Shown one piece after another: positions 1 through 12,400 of a DNA stretch of 64,000 nucleotides (position 1 is the first letter of the stretch; the number at the start of each line of letters is the position of its first letter). This DNA comes from Adineta vaga. Lineage: Eukaryota > Rotifera. The stretch covers positions 1,612,001 through 1,676,000 of the forward strand of contig CP075493.1 of NCBI GenBank assembly GCA_021613535.1, given 5' to 3'. The position numbers were made by a program, and so were the translations under genes. The notes under the pieces were generated by a model, which was not told where the DNA came from, did no database searches, and saw nothing but the letters and a program-made list of their open reading frames with translations.

Positions 1-3000
1 TCATTTTTGCTCTTTTCAAGTTGTTGTTGCATTTGATGCATATCACCTTTGATTGAATCACGTTTTTCACAAACTTTTTCATATTTTTCTTGTAATTCTT
101 GATAAAGCAATTGTTCATCTTGAAGTTGTTGTTCTAATTCTTTCTGACGAATTAATAAATCTTCACGTGCTTTTTTTATCGTATCATCACGTTCTACAAC
201 ACCCTAGAAAACAACAATTCAAATACAAGAAATTCAATTATGATTCAGAAAATACGAATTACATCTTTCAGTTTTTGAATTGTATCCAATTGACTTTCGA
301 TAATTGTTTGTTTAATTCGACATGTATCTACTTCTTTATCCCATTGTTTCTTCAGCGTGTTTACTTCACTTGTTAAAGTTTGTATAGTTGATTCTAAACG
401 ACCACGATCTTGAGCTAATGAAGCACCTATTGACGAAAAAAATAACTTTCATTGATTGATTTGTTTGGAAAAAAAGATGATTTACCTTGATGTGCTAATT
501 CATGACTCCATAGTTTCTTTTCTTCTCGTAGACCAGATAGAATTGATTCTTGTGCTACAAGACGTGCATCAATTTCTCGACGTTCTTTTTGTAAAATTAA
601 AATTTGTTCACGAATCTTTTTCAATTCATCAATAGCACGTTCAAATTTCGTTGTTAAATGTTTATTTTGATGAGTTAAATGTTCATTTGCTTTCGTTTTC
701 TCTTGTAAACGTTGTTTTTGTTCACGAACTAACTATGAAGATCGAATAGAAAACGAACAGAAATAGAAATATTAGTTTTGTCTTTGTGAAAATATTTACC
801 ATCATAAGATCATTGACCATCTTTCGATCAGATTCTTCACGTTGTTTAATGTTCGATGAAGACGAATGAAGAAGTTCATTTTCTTTTTGAAGAATTTCAT
901 TCGTTTTATATAACTAAAATTCAAAAATCAGTAAATATTTTCATTCGATTTGAATTCATAAGACAATCGTTATTAGAGAGTTTTGTATTTACCTCTTGAT
1001 ATCGACGTTCTTCAATTTTCAATGCATCACGAAATTCATCCTCGAGTTTTTTGTATTCAACAGCTAATGATTGTAATCTAAAATATAAATTGATTGTATT
1101 GAAGTCAACAGAATAGATTTCAAGAATGAAATGTGTTTTATCTTACTTTTCTTGTTGATGTGCTAATTCAGTTCGATGAATATCTTCTTTTCGTTGAATT
1201 TCTTGTTTAAGATATTGTTGTACTTCAGTTGCTTGTAAATCAATTCGACATTTTTCTAATTCTTGTTTATGTTGAACTTCTCGTGTTGTATACAATTCTT
1301 GACATTCTCGTAATTGTTGTTTGATTTTCTTTGATTCATTTTGTAATGATTCATTCTCTTGTTGTAAATTATTTGCTCGACGTTCCCAATTTCGACTTTT
1401 TTCATTCTGAAAACAAACAAAAATGTACCGTATATTTCCAAAGTCGAACAAATCATTTGATTCTTTTCATACCTCAGTTAAGCGTAGTTCACTTTTTTCA
1501 CTTTCTAATTTACTTAAATTACTTTCAAGAGTTTTAATCAATTGTAGATTTGTATCATGCGCTTTTTTATATGATGATAATTGATCTTCTGTACTTCGAA
1601 GACGAGTCTAAATCAAATCATGACAAATTCAATCGATTAATAAATTATTTCGACTTACTTTATAATCATCAACAATGGCTGCTAAATCTTGAAATTTTGA
1701 TTTTTCATCTGCTAACCTTTGTTTATGTTTTTCACTTATCTCTTGTATAATAGTTTCATTTGTTCGACCATCATTTGCTGAAAACAGAAAAAACAATCAC
1801 ATTATTGATTTCTTATGTCGAAAAAAAAACATTAACAAACTTCGTTTTTCTAATCCACTGATAATATCATTTAAATGTTTGATTTCTTGTTCTGAACGCC
1901 AACGTTTATCACGTTCATAATCGAGATCTCTTAATGTTGCTGTATAGATTTCATTTAAATCGTCATTTTCATTATCTCGACTCATTCGATAATGATATTC
2001 ATCACAATCACGTTCACGTGTTGTATTAAATAAGGATGGATGAGGTTCTATTGTGAATGGACGAGTATTTTCATCGATCATACTATGAGATTTCGTTTGA
2101 TTTGTTGTTGGAAGTGGATGAGGTGGTGGAGATGAGGAATTATTTAATGATATTTGAGTTTTAGTGGGTATTTTTTTACTAAAAACAAAGAAAATTAAAA
2201 GAAAGAAAGAAATGCTTTTCTCCTTACGTTGTGATTGGTTGTTGTCGAGGTGTTGATTGAATAACGGTATTACTAATCGTTGATCGCGGTTTCAATCGAG
2301 TAGTTTTTGTAGGCATTGAATCCGATTCGTTATCTGTAGACGGAGATCGAGCTGAAAAAGCAAAGAATAGAAAGAAAAACTTAATATTATAATAATCAAC
2401 AAACCCGAACGTTTATCATGATTCAGAGGACGTCGAGTAGAAGGTTTTGTATTTCGAGGTACATATTCACTTTCCATTCCCTAACACAACAAGAAAATCT
2501 CGACATATGATTTTCCAAAGAGACAACATACAGAAAGCGATCCATTTTGTATATCAGCACTTGTTGTTGTACTTGATTCCATAACTTTTGGATTATGTCG
2601 AAGTGCATTCAATGCTGCAGCTATTTTCGGATATTGTTGTGAGATCGAATTCGTGACATCGTGCTAAATTTTTCAATAAAATAAAATTCTTTTGAAATAA
2701 ATCAACATACTAATTGTTCTCGTGTTTCATTTGTTAAACCAACATACTGTTCGATACCTAAAGCAATTTTCTAACGAATGAAACTTTCTTTTTAATAAAA
2801 ACTTCATACCTGTAAGACCTTGACTGTTCATATCTTTCTTTCCATGTTTATCCATTCCATCAAGACTAATTAATGTTCGAAGACGATTGAATAATGTTAT
2901 TCGATATGCTATATGAATAGAAAATGAAATAATTCATTGAAGAAATAATGATTTTCTTACTATCTTTTCTTGCTATTGGATTTTCTCGAACAGTCAAATG

Positions 3001-3585
3001 TTGTAAACGAGAAATACCATTGAAATTTTTAATAATATCATCCAAAGAACTAATTAATAAGAGAATAAAAGATATTCTTTAGAGACAAACATTCTGTTTT
3101 CTTACTCGATTTGATTTCCATGTAATTGAACAATCGCTAAATTATATTCTGGTCCCCAGAGATCTTGAAAACCTTGTAAGAATTCAATTTTATTATAAGA
3201 TAAATTCAACCAAGATAATTTCCTAAAGACAAAAAAAAGAATAATCATTTTGTTTTTTTTTCTCATTTTATTGTTAATTTTACTTTAAGGAGAATAATCC
3301 TTCAACAATAACAATTTTATTTGAAGCTAAATTTAATGTATCTAATGAAACTAAACCTTCTAAACCTTGAATTCTTGTAATATTATTTGATGATAAATCA
3401 AGATGAGTTAAAAAATTTAAACCCGTTAAACCATTAATTCGTTCAATTTCATTCGAATGTAAATTAATTGAAAGTAAATTTTTATGCAATGGAATTTCAT
3501 CAATATTTCGAATTCCATGTGCCATAAGACTAAGATCAGTTGTTTTCACATTTAATTGATCATTATTATTCAATTCCAAATCCAT
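1..3585 (-). CDS. LRRCC1: LRRCC1-like leucine-rich repeat and coiled-coil centrosomal protein (3' end outside window)
   Basis: Exon 1 (about 3284-3585) encodes an N-terminal run of leucine-rich repeats with LDLSSNNI/LNLASNKI units. Later exons are almost entirely Gln/Glu/Lys/Arg-rich coiled coil. Two stretches resemble vertebrate LRRCC1 closely: DLDYERDKRWRSEQE (about 1900) and ESILSGLREEKKLWSHELAH (about 490-560). Both sit in the expected order after the repeats. About 16 short introns, seen on the + strand as CT..AC, break the gene. The start is the first Met before the repeats. The C-terminal coiled coil runs off the left edge. In vertebrates LRRCC1 is a centrosome and centriole protein needed for spindle-pole integrity and cilium function; a like role here is inferred from family membership. 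Confidence 0.85.
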
Positions 3586-4355
3586 GAGAAGATCTTTTTA
3601 AATTATATATACAAACATGACATGTTACATGGATATTTGAAAAATAATAAATAGTAATAGTAGATTCATGCAAAGAGAAATGATGATTCAGTGAAGATAG
3701 TAACGACCTCTATGTGCATTCATGTGATGAATTTTGAAGAAGAAACATTGTTATGAAGGTGTTCTCAACGTAACAGAAAACATGAATGGCTGTTGTACAC
3801 TGTTTCTTTAGAGAATAACATTGGTTTAGATATAACGAACAAGAATGGTGGTCAGCGTTGAATCGATGCCAAATAGGTAGGGATATACAATGAATTAGCC
3901 AATCATGCTTATAGGAACATTAGAATCTACAAGAACCATTCTTTCGCTTTATAAAAAAAACATAAACTATTATGATTGATAAGAAAAATTGTAGGAATAG
4001 TTAACCTTCGCGAAATGATCATTGTTTAATAGATCTGGCAAATAAAAAAATGAATGAAGTGTAAGGAGAATAATCCTAGTCATTTTCACAGATGGCCTGA
4101 TGAAATTCCATTGAATTTATCTACTCAAGAGATACAGAATATAAACTAATCTATTCCACATCTTACCTTCACTTACAACATTCTCCTTCTAATGTGTTGC
4201 TAAGCAGAATATCATTATGAATCAAACTGATCTTTCCTTCTTTTATAACCGATGCAATGCAAATACATTTTTTAACAAAGTGTAATCGAGATCATATATT
4301 TTTTATTCAAACTTATAGATATGAATGATGTTGCGTACATAACGATGAACACTCT
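3586..4355. other. Intergenic region between divergent genes
   Basis: This stretch of about 770 bp separates the start of the LRRCC1-like gene on the minus strand from the start of the EF-hand gene on the plus strand. It should contain both promoters. I see no open frame, repeat or clear core promoter motif in it. Confidence 0.6.
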
Positions 4356-7300
4356 TTGTCATCAGTATGTAAATCTAATGATTTTGTATATTTTAGTTCG
4401 ACAAATGCGTACAATTCAATGTCAGGAGAATCTGCATTGGATCCTCAAACAATAATTCGATTGGCAGAAGAAAAAATTCGTGTTAAAACAATTGCATTAG
4501 GTCTTCGTGTAACGGAATTTTTTCATGATTTCGATCGTCTACGGTCAGGTTATGTAACATCATCTCAATTTAAACGGTACTTATTTCAATAGAATTTTTG
4601 TTAATCTTCATTCTTTTTCTTTCGTAATCTAGATGTTTGGATACTAATCTTCGTCTTCAATTAACACCTGACGAAGAAAATTTACTCTTTCAAAAATATG
4701 ATCTTAAACGTGATGGAAGTATTTGTTATCGAGATTTTTGTGATGTGATCAATCGAAGTAAGTTTTTATGAAACAAACTAATCGAATTCTATTTCAAATA
4801 ATAATACCTTCTAGAATATCCTGAAACAACGATCACTGCTCATCCAGAAAGTTTAACAAATGCTGCTCCACCCTATCTGAATTCATGGCGTTCAACTCGT
4901 CATATTGGTACGCAAGATGAAAGTGAACGTTTAAAAGATGTTCTTCAACGTATTGCTATTTATTGTAAACAACGTCGTATTGATGTGTTAACTGCAATGG
5001 AACATTATGATAAACATCAAATGGGTGAAATCACTGATAGTCAATTCTATCGTGCTTATGTTGGACCAGAATTAAATGAAGCTGAAATGACACTTCTTCG
5101 TGATAAATATTCTGATCCAAGCAAACCAGGTTTAATGAATTATTTAAATTTCGTTCAAGATCTTAATCGAATTGCACGTGCTAATGAAACAACATCATTA
5201 TTTCCTACAACAAATAACGCTGATCAAACTCCATTCATTGGCGTTGAAGAACAAGTAAAAGTTCTTATAATTTTCTTTTTATCAATGTTAATTGAATTCA
5301 TATGTTTTCCTAGCCTGAACAACGTTCAATTCAAGAAATTTTAGATAAAATTCGTATAGCAACATTTAAATATGGCATTCGTATATCAGATTTTTTCAAA
5401 GATTATGATAAATTACGTAGTGGTGTGATTACAGAAACTCAATTTGAAAATGCACTGTCATTGAGTGTACAGAAACAAGCATTTTTAAATATCAATGATA
5501 TTAAGAAATTAACGGAATATTATCGAAGACCAGATGGTCGAGTTTATTATAAAGAATTTGTTGATTCAATGGAAAATGCTTTTAATATTCCTGAATTAGA
5601 AAAAAAACCTTTGACACAAGTTCATCGACCAGGACAAGGACTCTTATCAAGAGTATGACGATTTCTAGATCTCGTCATTCAATTCTTCATATCTTTCTTT
5701 TAGCCATTGAATACGAATTTATCACCTGATGAAGAAGATCGAGTAACAGAAATCTTAGGAACGATTATTGAAAAAGTAAAAAAACGTCGTCTAGTACTTT
5801 TTCCATTTTTTAAACCCTATGATCGAGTAAGAGTTTAATTCGAAACAAAAAACTTTTCAATTTCAATTCTTCTCTTGTAGAGTAAAGCATTTACACGTGC
5901 TTGTACAAAACATCAATTCGGACGTGTACTTCGAACATTGGATTTAATTCCATCACCGTATGATTTCAATATTTTATGTAAAAAATTTGAAGATCGAGAA
6001 AATGGAGATATTAATTATGCATTATTCTGTCAAATGACTGAACAAGGTAGGATCAGTACCGGTTTTGTTTTTCTTTATTTAGAATTACATTCATCTTAAT
6101 TGAGTAGATTTTGTGGCGATTAAAATTGAAGCGGAAGAAGAATATCCATGTGAACGTGCTCGAATGGATGAAGAACAAAAACGAGAAAAATTAAATATTA
6201 TTGTTGATACATCGAATATAAATCTGAATGATTTAATGGGTCGTATTCGGCATCATGTTTTAATCAATCGAATTCGTGTATGTATTTTTACACTGATGAA
6301 TTTATTTAAGTGTTCTTTTTTTCGTATAGGTAAAAGAATTTTTTGAAGATTTCGATCCTCTTCGTTTGGGAACCATTAGTCAAGCACGATTTATTCGTGT
6401 TTTGTCTAGTTTAGGTCTTACAGGTCTTGATGGTGTACCACTAACCGAAACACAAATGTTTGCTCTATGTAATCATTATCGTCATCCTGAACAACGTGAT
6501 CTTATTCAATGGAAACAATTCGAAAGTGATGTGGAATCAGGTTGAGAACTTTCATCTAAATCAATCAAGGATTTTGATTTTGTTTTTTTTTATTTAAATA
6601 GTTTTTACATTATCTGATTTGGAAAAAGCACCAACAGTTCAAGTTTCACCTCAAACAATCTATGAAATGCCAACAACTGGAACACCTGATTGGACAAATA
6701 TTGATCCATATAATAAAGAAGAATTACATCAAGCAATGGAAGCATGGAAAGCAAGTTGTGATCAACGACGACTCAATGTTTATCAACCATTGAAACAATT
6801 CGATAGGTAATTATTTGAATTCATATTCGATTGGAAAGTAAATCATCGTTTTTCTAGACATAATCGTGGTCATGTTACTCGAGGACAATTTCGTCAATGT
6901 TTAGCTATTGCTGGTTTACCTTATACTCCAAAACAATTAGAAGCAGTTGAAGCTGCTTTTATGGATGATGATGGTTTTGCTTATCGTCGTTTTCTTGAAT
7001 GGATTCAACCACGTCGTATCGATCCACTTCGTTACAATATTTTACAAAAAGAACTTCAAGATTTAAATAAACAAAAAGTTCTACCTGAAACAAAACCATT
7101 AAGAAGTATTCAAGATGTTTTACAGAAGATTAAAGGACAAGTAAATCGATTTATTATTATCTAATTAAGAAAAATTCTTTTTCCAAAAAACGAAAATAGG
7201 TATTTCGTCGTCGTATACGTCTCTATGAATGGTTAAAAGATCATGATAAACTAAATTGTGGTCGATTGCCATTTGATACATTTCGTCGTGCATAAACCCA

Positions 7301-9346
7301 TGTCAATTAGAATTAATGGAAAGTGAATTGTCTTTATTGGAAGATTAGTAAGTTGAATTTTGATTATTTTTTTGAGGAAAATTTCACTTCATTTTGTTCA
7401 TGAAGAGATTTACCATCGAAGAAATCCAGTAAACTTTGTACAGTTGTTTCAGCAATGTTTTTTAGAGCTTCTTCTGTAAGAAATGCTTGATGGGATGTAA
7501 TAATTGTATTAGGCATTGAGATTAAACGAGCTAATGTATCATCTTCCATGACCTTGAAACGAAAAGATTTTATAATAAGAGAATTTCTATCGATCAAAGT
7601 ATTTTACTTGTTGACTAAAATCATTGAAAAAGTATTTCTTCTCAAATTCATATACATCTAAAGCAGCACCTCGTAATTTTCCTGCTTTGAGACAATCAAC
7701 AAGTGCTTTTGCGTCAACTAATCCACCTCGACTTGTATTAACTAAAAGAGCTGTTGGTTTCATTTTTTCTAAAGATTCTTTATTAATCAAATGATAAGTT
7801 GATTCAAGTAATGGAGCATAAATAGATACTAGAAACAAAAAAAGAAATCTTAGAATTTTCTAAAGAAAAGATCTTATTCACATACCAATATCACTTTGTT
7901 GAAGTAATTCATCCTTTGTAACATAGGTAAAACCTTTTTCTTTGGCTGCTTTCTCATCCGGATAGATATCATGAGCTAAAACTTTGCAACCAAAACCCAA
8001 AAATATATTAATAGCACACATTCCAATACCACCCGTTCCAATAATACCGACAGTTTTACCAAAAAGATCGATACCAACAAGACCATCTAATGTAAAATTA
8101 TGTTGTTTCGTACGAAAGAATGCATGATGTAAATTTCGATTGAGAGAAAGTAAAAGAGCAACTGAATGTTCGGCAACTGCATAAGGTGAATAACGAGGTA
8201 CACGACATATTTTAAGTCCAAATTTATCAGCTGTTTCGAGATCAACATTATTAAAACCTGCACTTCGTAAAGCAATAAGTTTTACTGAATGACATTGTTT
8301 ATGTAATTGTTCGAGAATATTTGCATCGAGAATATCATTTACAAAGACACAAATAGCATCGAAACCTTGAGCTTCATCAACTGTTTCATCAGTTAATTTA
8401 CTTTCAAGAAATGTAAAACGAAGTTTTGTTTGACCATTTAATGCTTTGAGGGCTTGTTTGAAAGTTTTTTCATCATAAGTTTTCGAATCAAAAAATAGAA
8501 CTTTGTATTGTGACATTGATTTCTTGAGAAAACTAAAGATGAAAAATAAGAATATACATCTATTGACTGATGAATTCAATCTGAGTATTTTTATTTAGTT
8601 AAATGTACTTACAGTATAGAATCTTATTTCGTTATAGTAACAACGTTTGAGTCAGAGAGAAAGAGAAAAACAAACGGTAACGAAAACGTTGTCTCTCTCT
8701 CTTTTATAAACGAATAGAACGACAAAATCTAAAGAGCAGGAAAGAGAGAAAAAAAGAAACACATACGAATCGTAATGTTTTGTCGTGGTAACGATTGATG
8801 TATTCTTATATGTGAATTGATTTAGTTACCGATCACGTGTGGATGTCAATGCTATTGATTATAAGAAATTTTGTGAAGAAATTGAATCGATATTTACAAC
8901 AGATTTTCTGGAAAAAAATCCTTTGGTTGATTCTGAACAATATGTTCCGATAAAAGATGCAGCAAATATTCGAATGGATCCTGATAAAGAAGATCGAATT
9001 AAAGTTCTAATGGAAAAAATGGCAAAACGAGTTAGTCAAATAGTTTGTTCTATGTATATTACATCATTTCTATTTGTTTGTTTCTTTTGAAAAGGTTCAT
9101 GTTCGTCGTTTTCAATTATTTCCTTTATTCGAAGATTTTGATCGTGTCCGTAATGGTCATGTTACACAAAGTCAATTCTTACGTGTTCTAAATGATCTGG
9201 GCTTATTAACATTATTAAGTGGATTTGAAAAAGATAATTTATTGGAAAAATTTCGTGTTCGTATTGGTGGACGTGATGATATGGATTATTTGACATTCTG
9301 TCATGAACTTAATACTTTAGCTGGTTTTGAAGCTGGTATACCATAA
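4356..9346 (+). CDS. Multi-EF-hand protein (EFCAB6-like), with one apparent frameshift and a gene nested in an intron
   Basis: Joining short exons gives a protein of roughly a thousand residues built from about eight copies of one unit. Each unit has a degenerate EF loop followed by [ST]xxxF, for example DFDRLRSGYVTSSQF, DYDKLRSGVITETQF, DFDPLRLGTISQARF and DFDRVRNGHVTQSQF, then a second half ending near YYR.P.G.V.Y..F. The best general match known to me is the EFCAB6-type family; calcium binding is uncertain because many loops lack standard acidic positions. Exons are about 4419-4576, 4633-4757, 4817-5252, 5313-5652 and so on to 9095-9346. Start may be Met 4356 or Met 4419. At 7293 the frame meets TAA and resumes one base shifted, where the aligned repeats suggest one missing base. 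The 1478-nt intron 7348-8825 contains the dehydrogenase gene; splicing across it restores the repeat as LLEDYYRSRVDV. Confidence 0.75.
7364..8516 (-). CDS. D-isomer-specific 2-hydroxyacid dehydrogenase (D-lactate dehydrogenase, LdhA-like), nested in an intron
   Basis: Three exons (7886-8516, 7608-7828, 7364-7552) join to 346 residues, the usual length for this family. The product should reduce pyruvate or a related 2-oxoacid to the D-hydroxyacid with NADH in the cytosol. Seen in order: the substrate-domain motif ALRSAGFNNVDL; the nucleotide-binding GTGGIG; VNTSRGGLVD with the catalytic arginine; ALDVYEFE with the catalytic glutamate; and TSHQAFLTEEA with the catalytic histidine. These match bacterial LdhA closely, including FFFRTKQ.NF.LDGL-type spacing before the Rossmann fold. 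An in-frame Met lies 21 codons upstream, but MSQYKVLFFDS fits the family start. The gene lies antisense within an intron of the EF-hand gene, its stop 16 bp from the host splice donor. Bacterial-type similarity suggests horizontal acquisition followed by intron gain; this is inference. Confidence 0.88.
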
Positions 9347-9481
9347 ACAATTTTATTAATGAATTCTGTGCCTGAAATGAAGACATACATGCTTGCACAC
9401 ATTTTATTTTTTTTTCTTTCTTATTCTTTTCCGCAAAAAGAAAATAAAATCAATCAATCAAAGATATGTCTCAATGATAAT

Positions 9482-12400
9482 TTAAGAATAATGAATTTGT
9501 CGAAATGATGATCCTGTAGTCGTCGGCGCCGTTGATGAACGAAATCTTTAGAAAAGAAAGAAATAAAGATGAATGAGAAAGAATGTCAAGAACAATTACC
9601 GTTTTTGTTTTTTCATAAAACATTTAGCAGGTGCAAATGATTGACGATTTCGAAATCGACCAGATATAATTGTAATCGGCCGAGTACGAACACAATATTG
9701 TTCACTTTGAATTTCTAACCAAAGATGATATTTTCCATTGATCAGATCATAGACAACTGCCTGATAAGTATTTGTATCATATTCGCCATGTAAATGAATT
9801 GCATGTGTTAAAACATTTTCTGATAGCAACTACAAAGAAAAAACAAAAGAATTAAATTTCAATGTTATGTTATCTATTATACTCGAAATCCGATTAATTT
9901 ATCTGTTTCATCTTCTAAATGAGGATGTTCCCAATCAACTATAACAGTTCCTGTTTGTCCATTATCTATACGTCGAAATATTCCTGGTTTAATACCAGGC
10001 CAAGTGAATTTCACACCACGTGACAATGGACTAGCAATATTTTTATCATGACTCAATGCTTGAACATGAACTGTATATTCTTCACATGCTGAACCAGTCG
10101 TTAATGTATAAGTTAATTGATCATGTGAAAGAATTGCTAGGAGACGATTATTCAAATAAATCTTATAACCTATTATACTAAGTTCACCAGATGTTGGTGA
10201 TGGACGCCATTCAACTGTTACATGATCATGCATACGTTCTCTAAATAGAAATAAATAGAAATGAAAAAAATCAAAGATATCATCATTAGAAAGAAAAATG
10301 ATGTTACCGAATTGCAACAATTGGAGCATTGGGTGGAACACTCATTTGAATAGTTTTCTTTTCGGATGTATATAATATTTCACCATCTCTACCTGCAGCT
10401 AAAACCATAATTGTATAACTAAATCCAGGTTTCAAATCTCGCAAAGTCTTTAAAAATAGAAATGAAAATTAGAACAAAATCGATTTCCTTTTCTTTCTTC
10501 ATCTTACCACATGATGCTTTTGTTTGGATACTTGCATAGTTTGTATTTCATTATTATTTAAACAAGTCGAATGAATATAATATGAACGTATATCTCTCAT
10601 CGGTATAAATGATTGCCAATCAATGGAAAGTTTCTCTTCATTGATAGTTTCAATTTGTACGGGGATAAATCGATTTTCGTCATGACTATTACCAATAAAA
10701 CGTACTGTTGGTGTTGTTATAACTGATAATGTTTGTGACATAATAGAACGTGTACGTTGAGGATTATTTGTTAGAGCACAAATATTCACGTCATATGTTC
10801 GATTTATATTTGAAGAGATTTCTGCGCGACGTAAATGAACTTCAGCCATATTTCCTGCTTTTTTTCCCTCGATATATAATTGAAAACCCATTACTGGTAT
10901 TCCATAAGATTTCGGTTCAGACCATTCAACAGCAAAACTTGTCTCCGATGTTTTAACAAGCCATAGTTTCGGTGCATCGGGTTCACCTGGTATTGGCATT
11001 TTTAATTGTTTATAATAATGTTTGATATTATCATTTGTCATCAGAATTATTTCAATAATATAAAATTCTTTTTCATCAGATACATCTAAATACATTTATT
11101 ATAGATAATGATGAGATTTTTTTGGAAAGGGAAACTCACCTATTGTAAATGATGTTTCAGTAGGTTTGAATGTTTTCTGTTGAATACGTAGATCTTTGGA
11201 TGATTGCCATTGAAGAATAATATGTGAAATTGTTTTAATATCATCCAATATTGTCCAATGTACATTGATCTTTCCCAAAGGTTTCACTTCATTTCTTTGT
11301 TCAACAGTATTTTCTTTAGTCACATGATGATGAAATTCGAAATTCGCTTGAAAAGAACGAAGAAGATCTAAATACTCAACGGAAATTTAACAAAAAATCA
11401 AATGATATTTTTATTTTTACCTTCATCTGTTAGCATTTGAATACGTAATTTTTCTGACGGTGTTTCATCAACTTCATCACTTTGAACAAACTATTTCGAA
11501 AAGATAAACAAAAATTATGCTAGATAATTACGTTCTTTACCGTTTCATTTAAGTATTCATTTTGAATAGTCGTTCGTGCAACTAATCGTACTTTGTATTC
11601 TTCACCTGATTGACATTCTGTCAATGTACATTGATATTGATCATCATCTAAACTATTGTATTTTTCTCCATTAATTTCCACTCTATAACCAAGTAATTTT
11701 CGATGTATTGGAACTTTTTCATGTAATCTTTCCGGATGATTCATACTATTGAACATATTTGGTTTATTCCAGGTTAAATCAATTGTTGTTGTTGTATAAC
11801 CAGTTAAACAAATTTCTGGTCTTTCACATAAACCCGAAATATGATAACAGACAGAAGTTGTTTCACTGATTGTTAAACGAATTTCTTTTTCATTGGTTTC
11901 ATCGTCAAGATTAACTTTCGTACGAAATATGGAATCAAGTGATATTCTATATAAACCCAATTGTAAAATTCCAGGTATGACTGCATTCATAGTATTACAA
12001 TCAAGTTCTAAACTATGCTCATCACCGCCTTGTTCCAATTTCCATCGAAGTATTTGACTAATCAGTTCTGTTGAACCGTAAGCTTTCGGTAACATCCATT
12101 CAAGTTCGATAGATTCAATCGTTGCACTACGAATACAAAGTTGACTTGCTGGTTCGCAACCACTTGTTGTAAATGTTAAGCTTTGACTGATTAACCAAGT
12201 GGATGGTTCTAATGATTTTGGTAATTGTGAAAGATCAGAAAAATTCATTTCATTTAAATATTCATCTGTAATTGCATAAATTGTTACATGATATTCGGTA
12301 CGTTCATTTAGATTTGATAGTAAAAAGTCTGTAGTATCAGGTGTTAAGTCAAAAATAATATCTTTTGAATGTTTTCTGGTAGAAATTGATTCACAATGAA

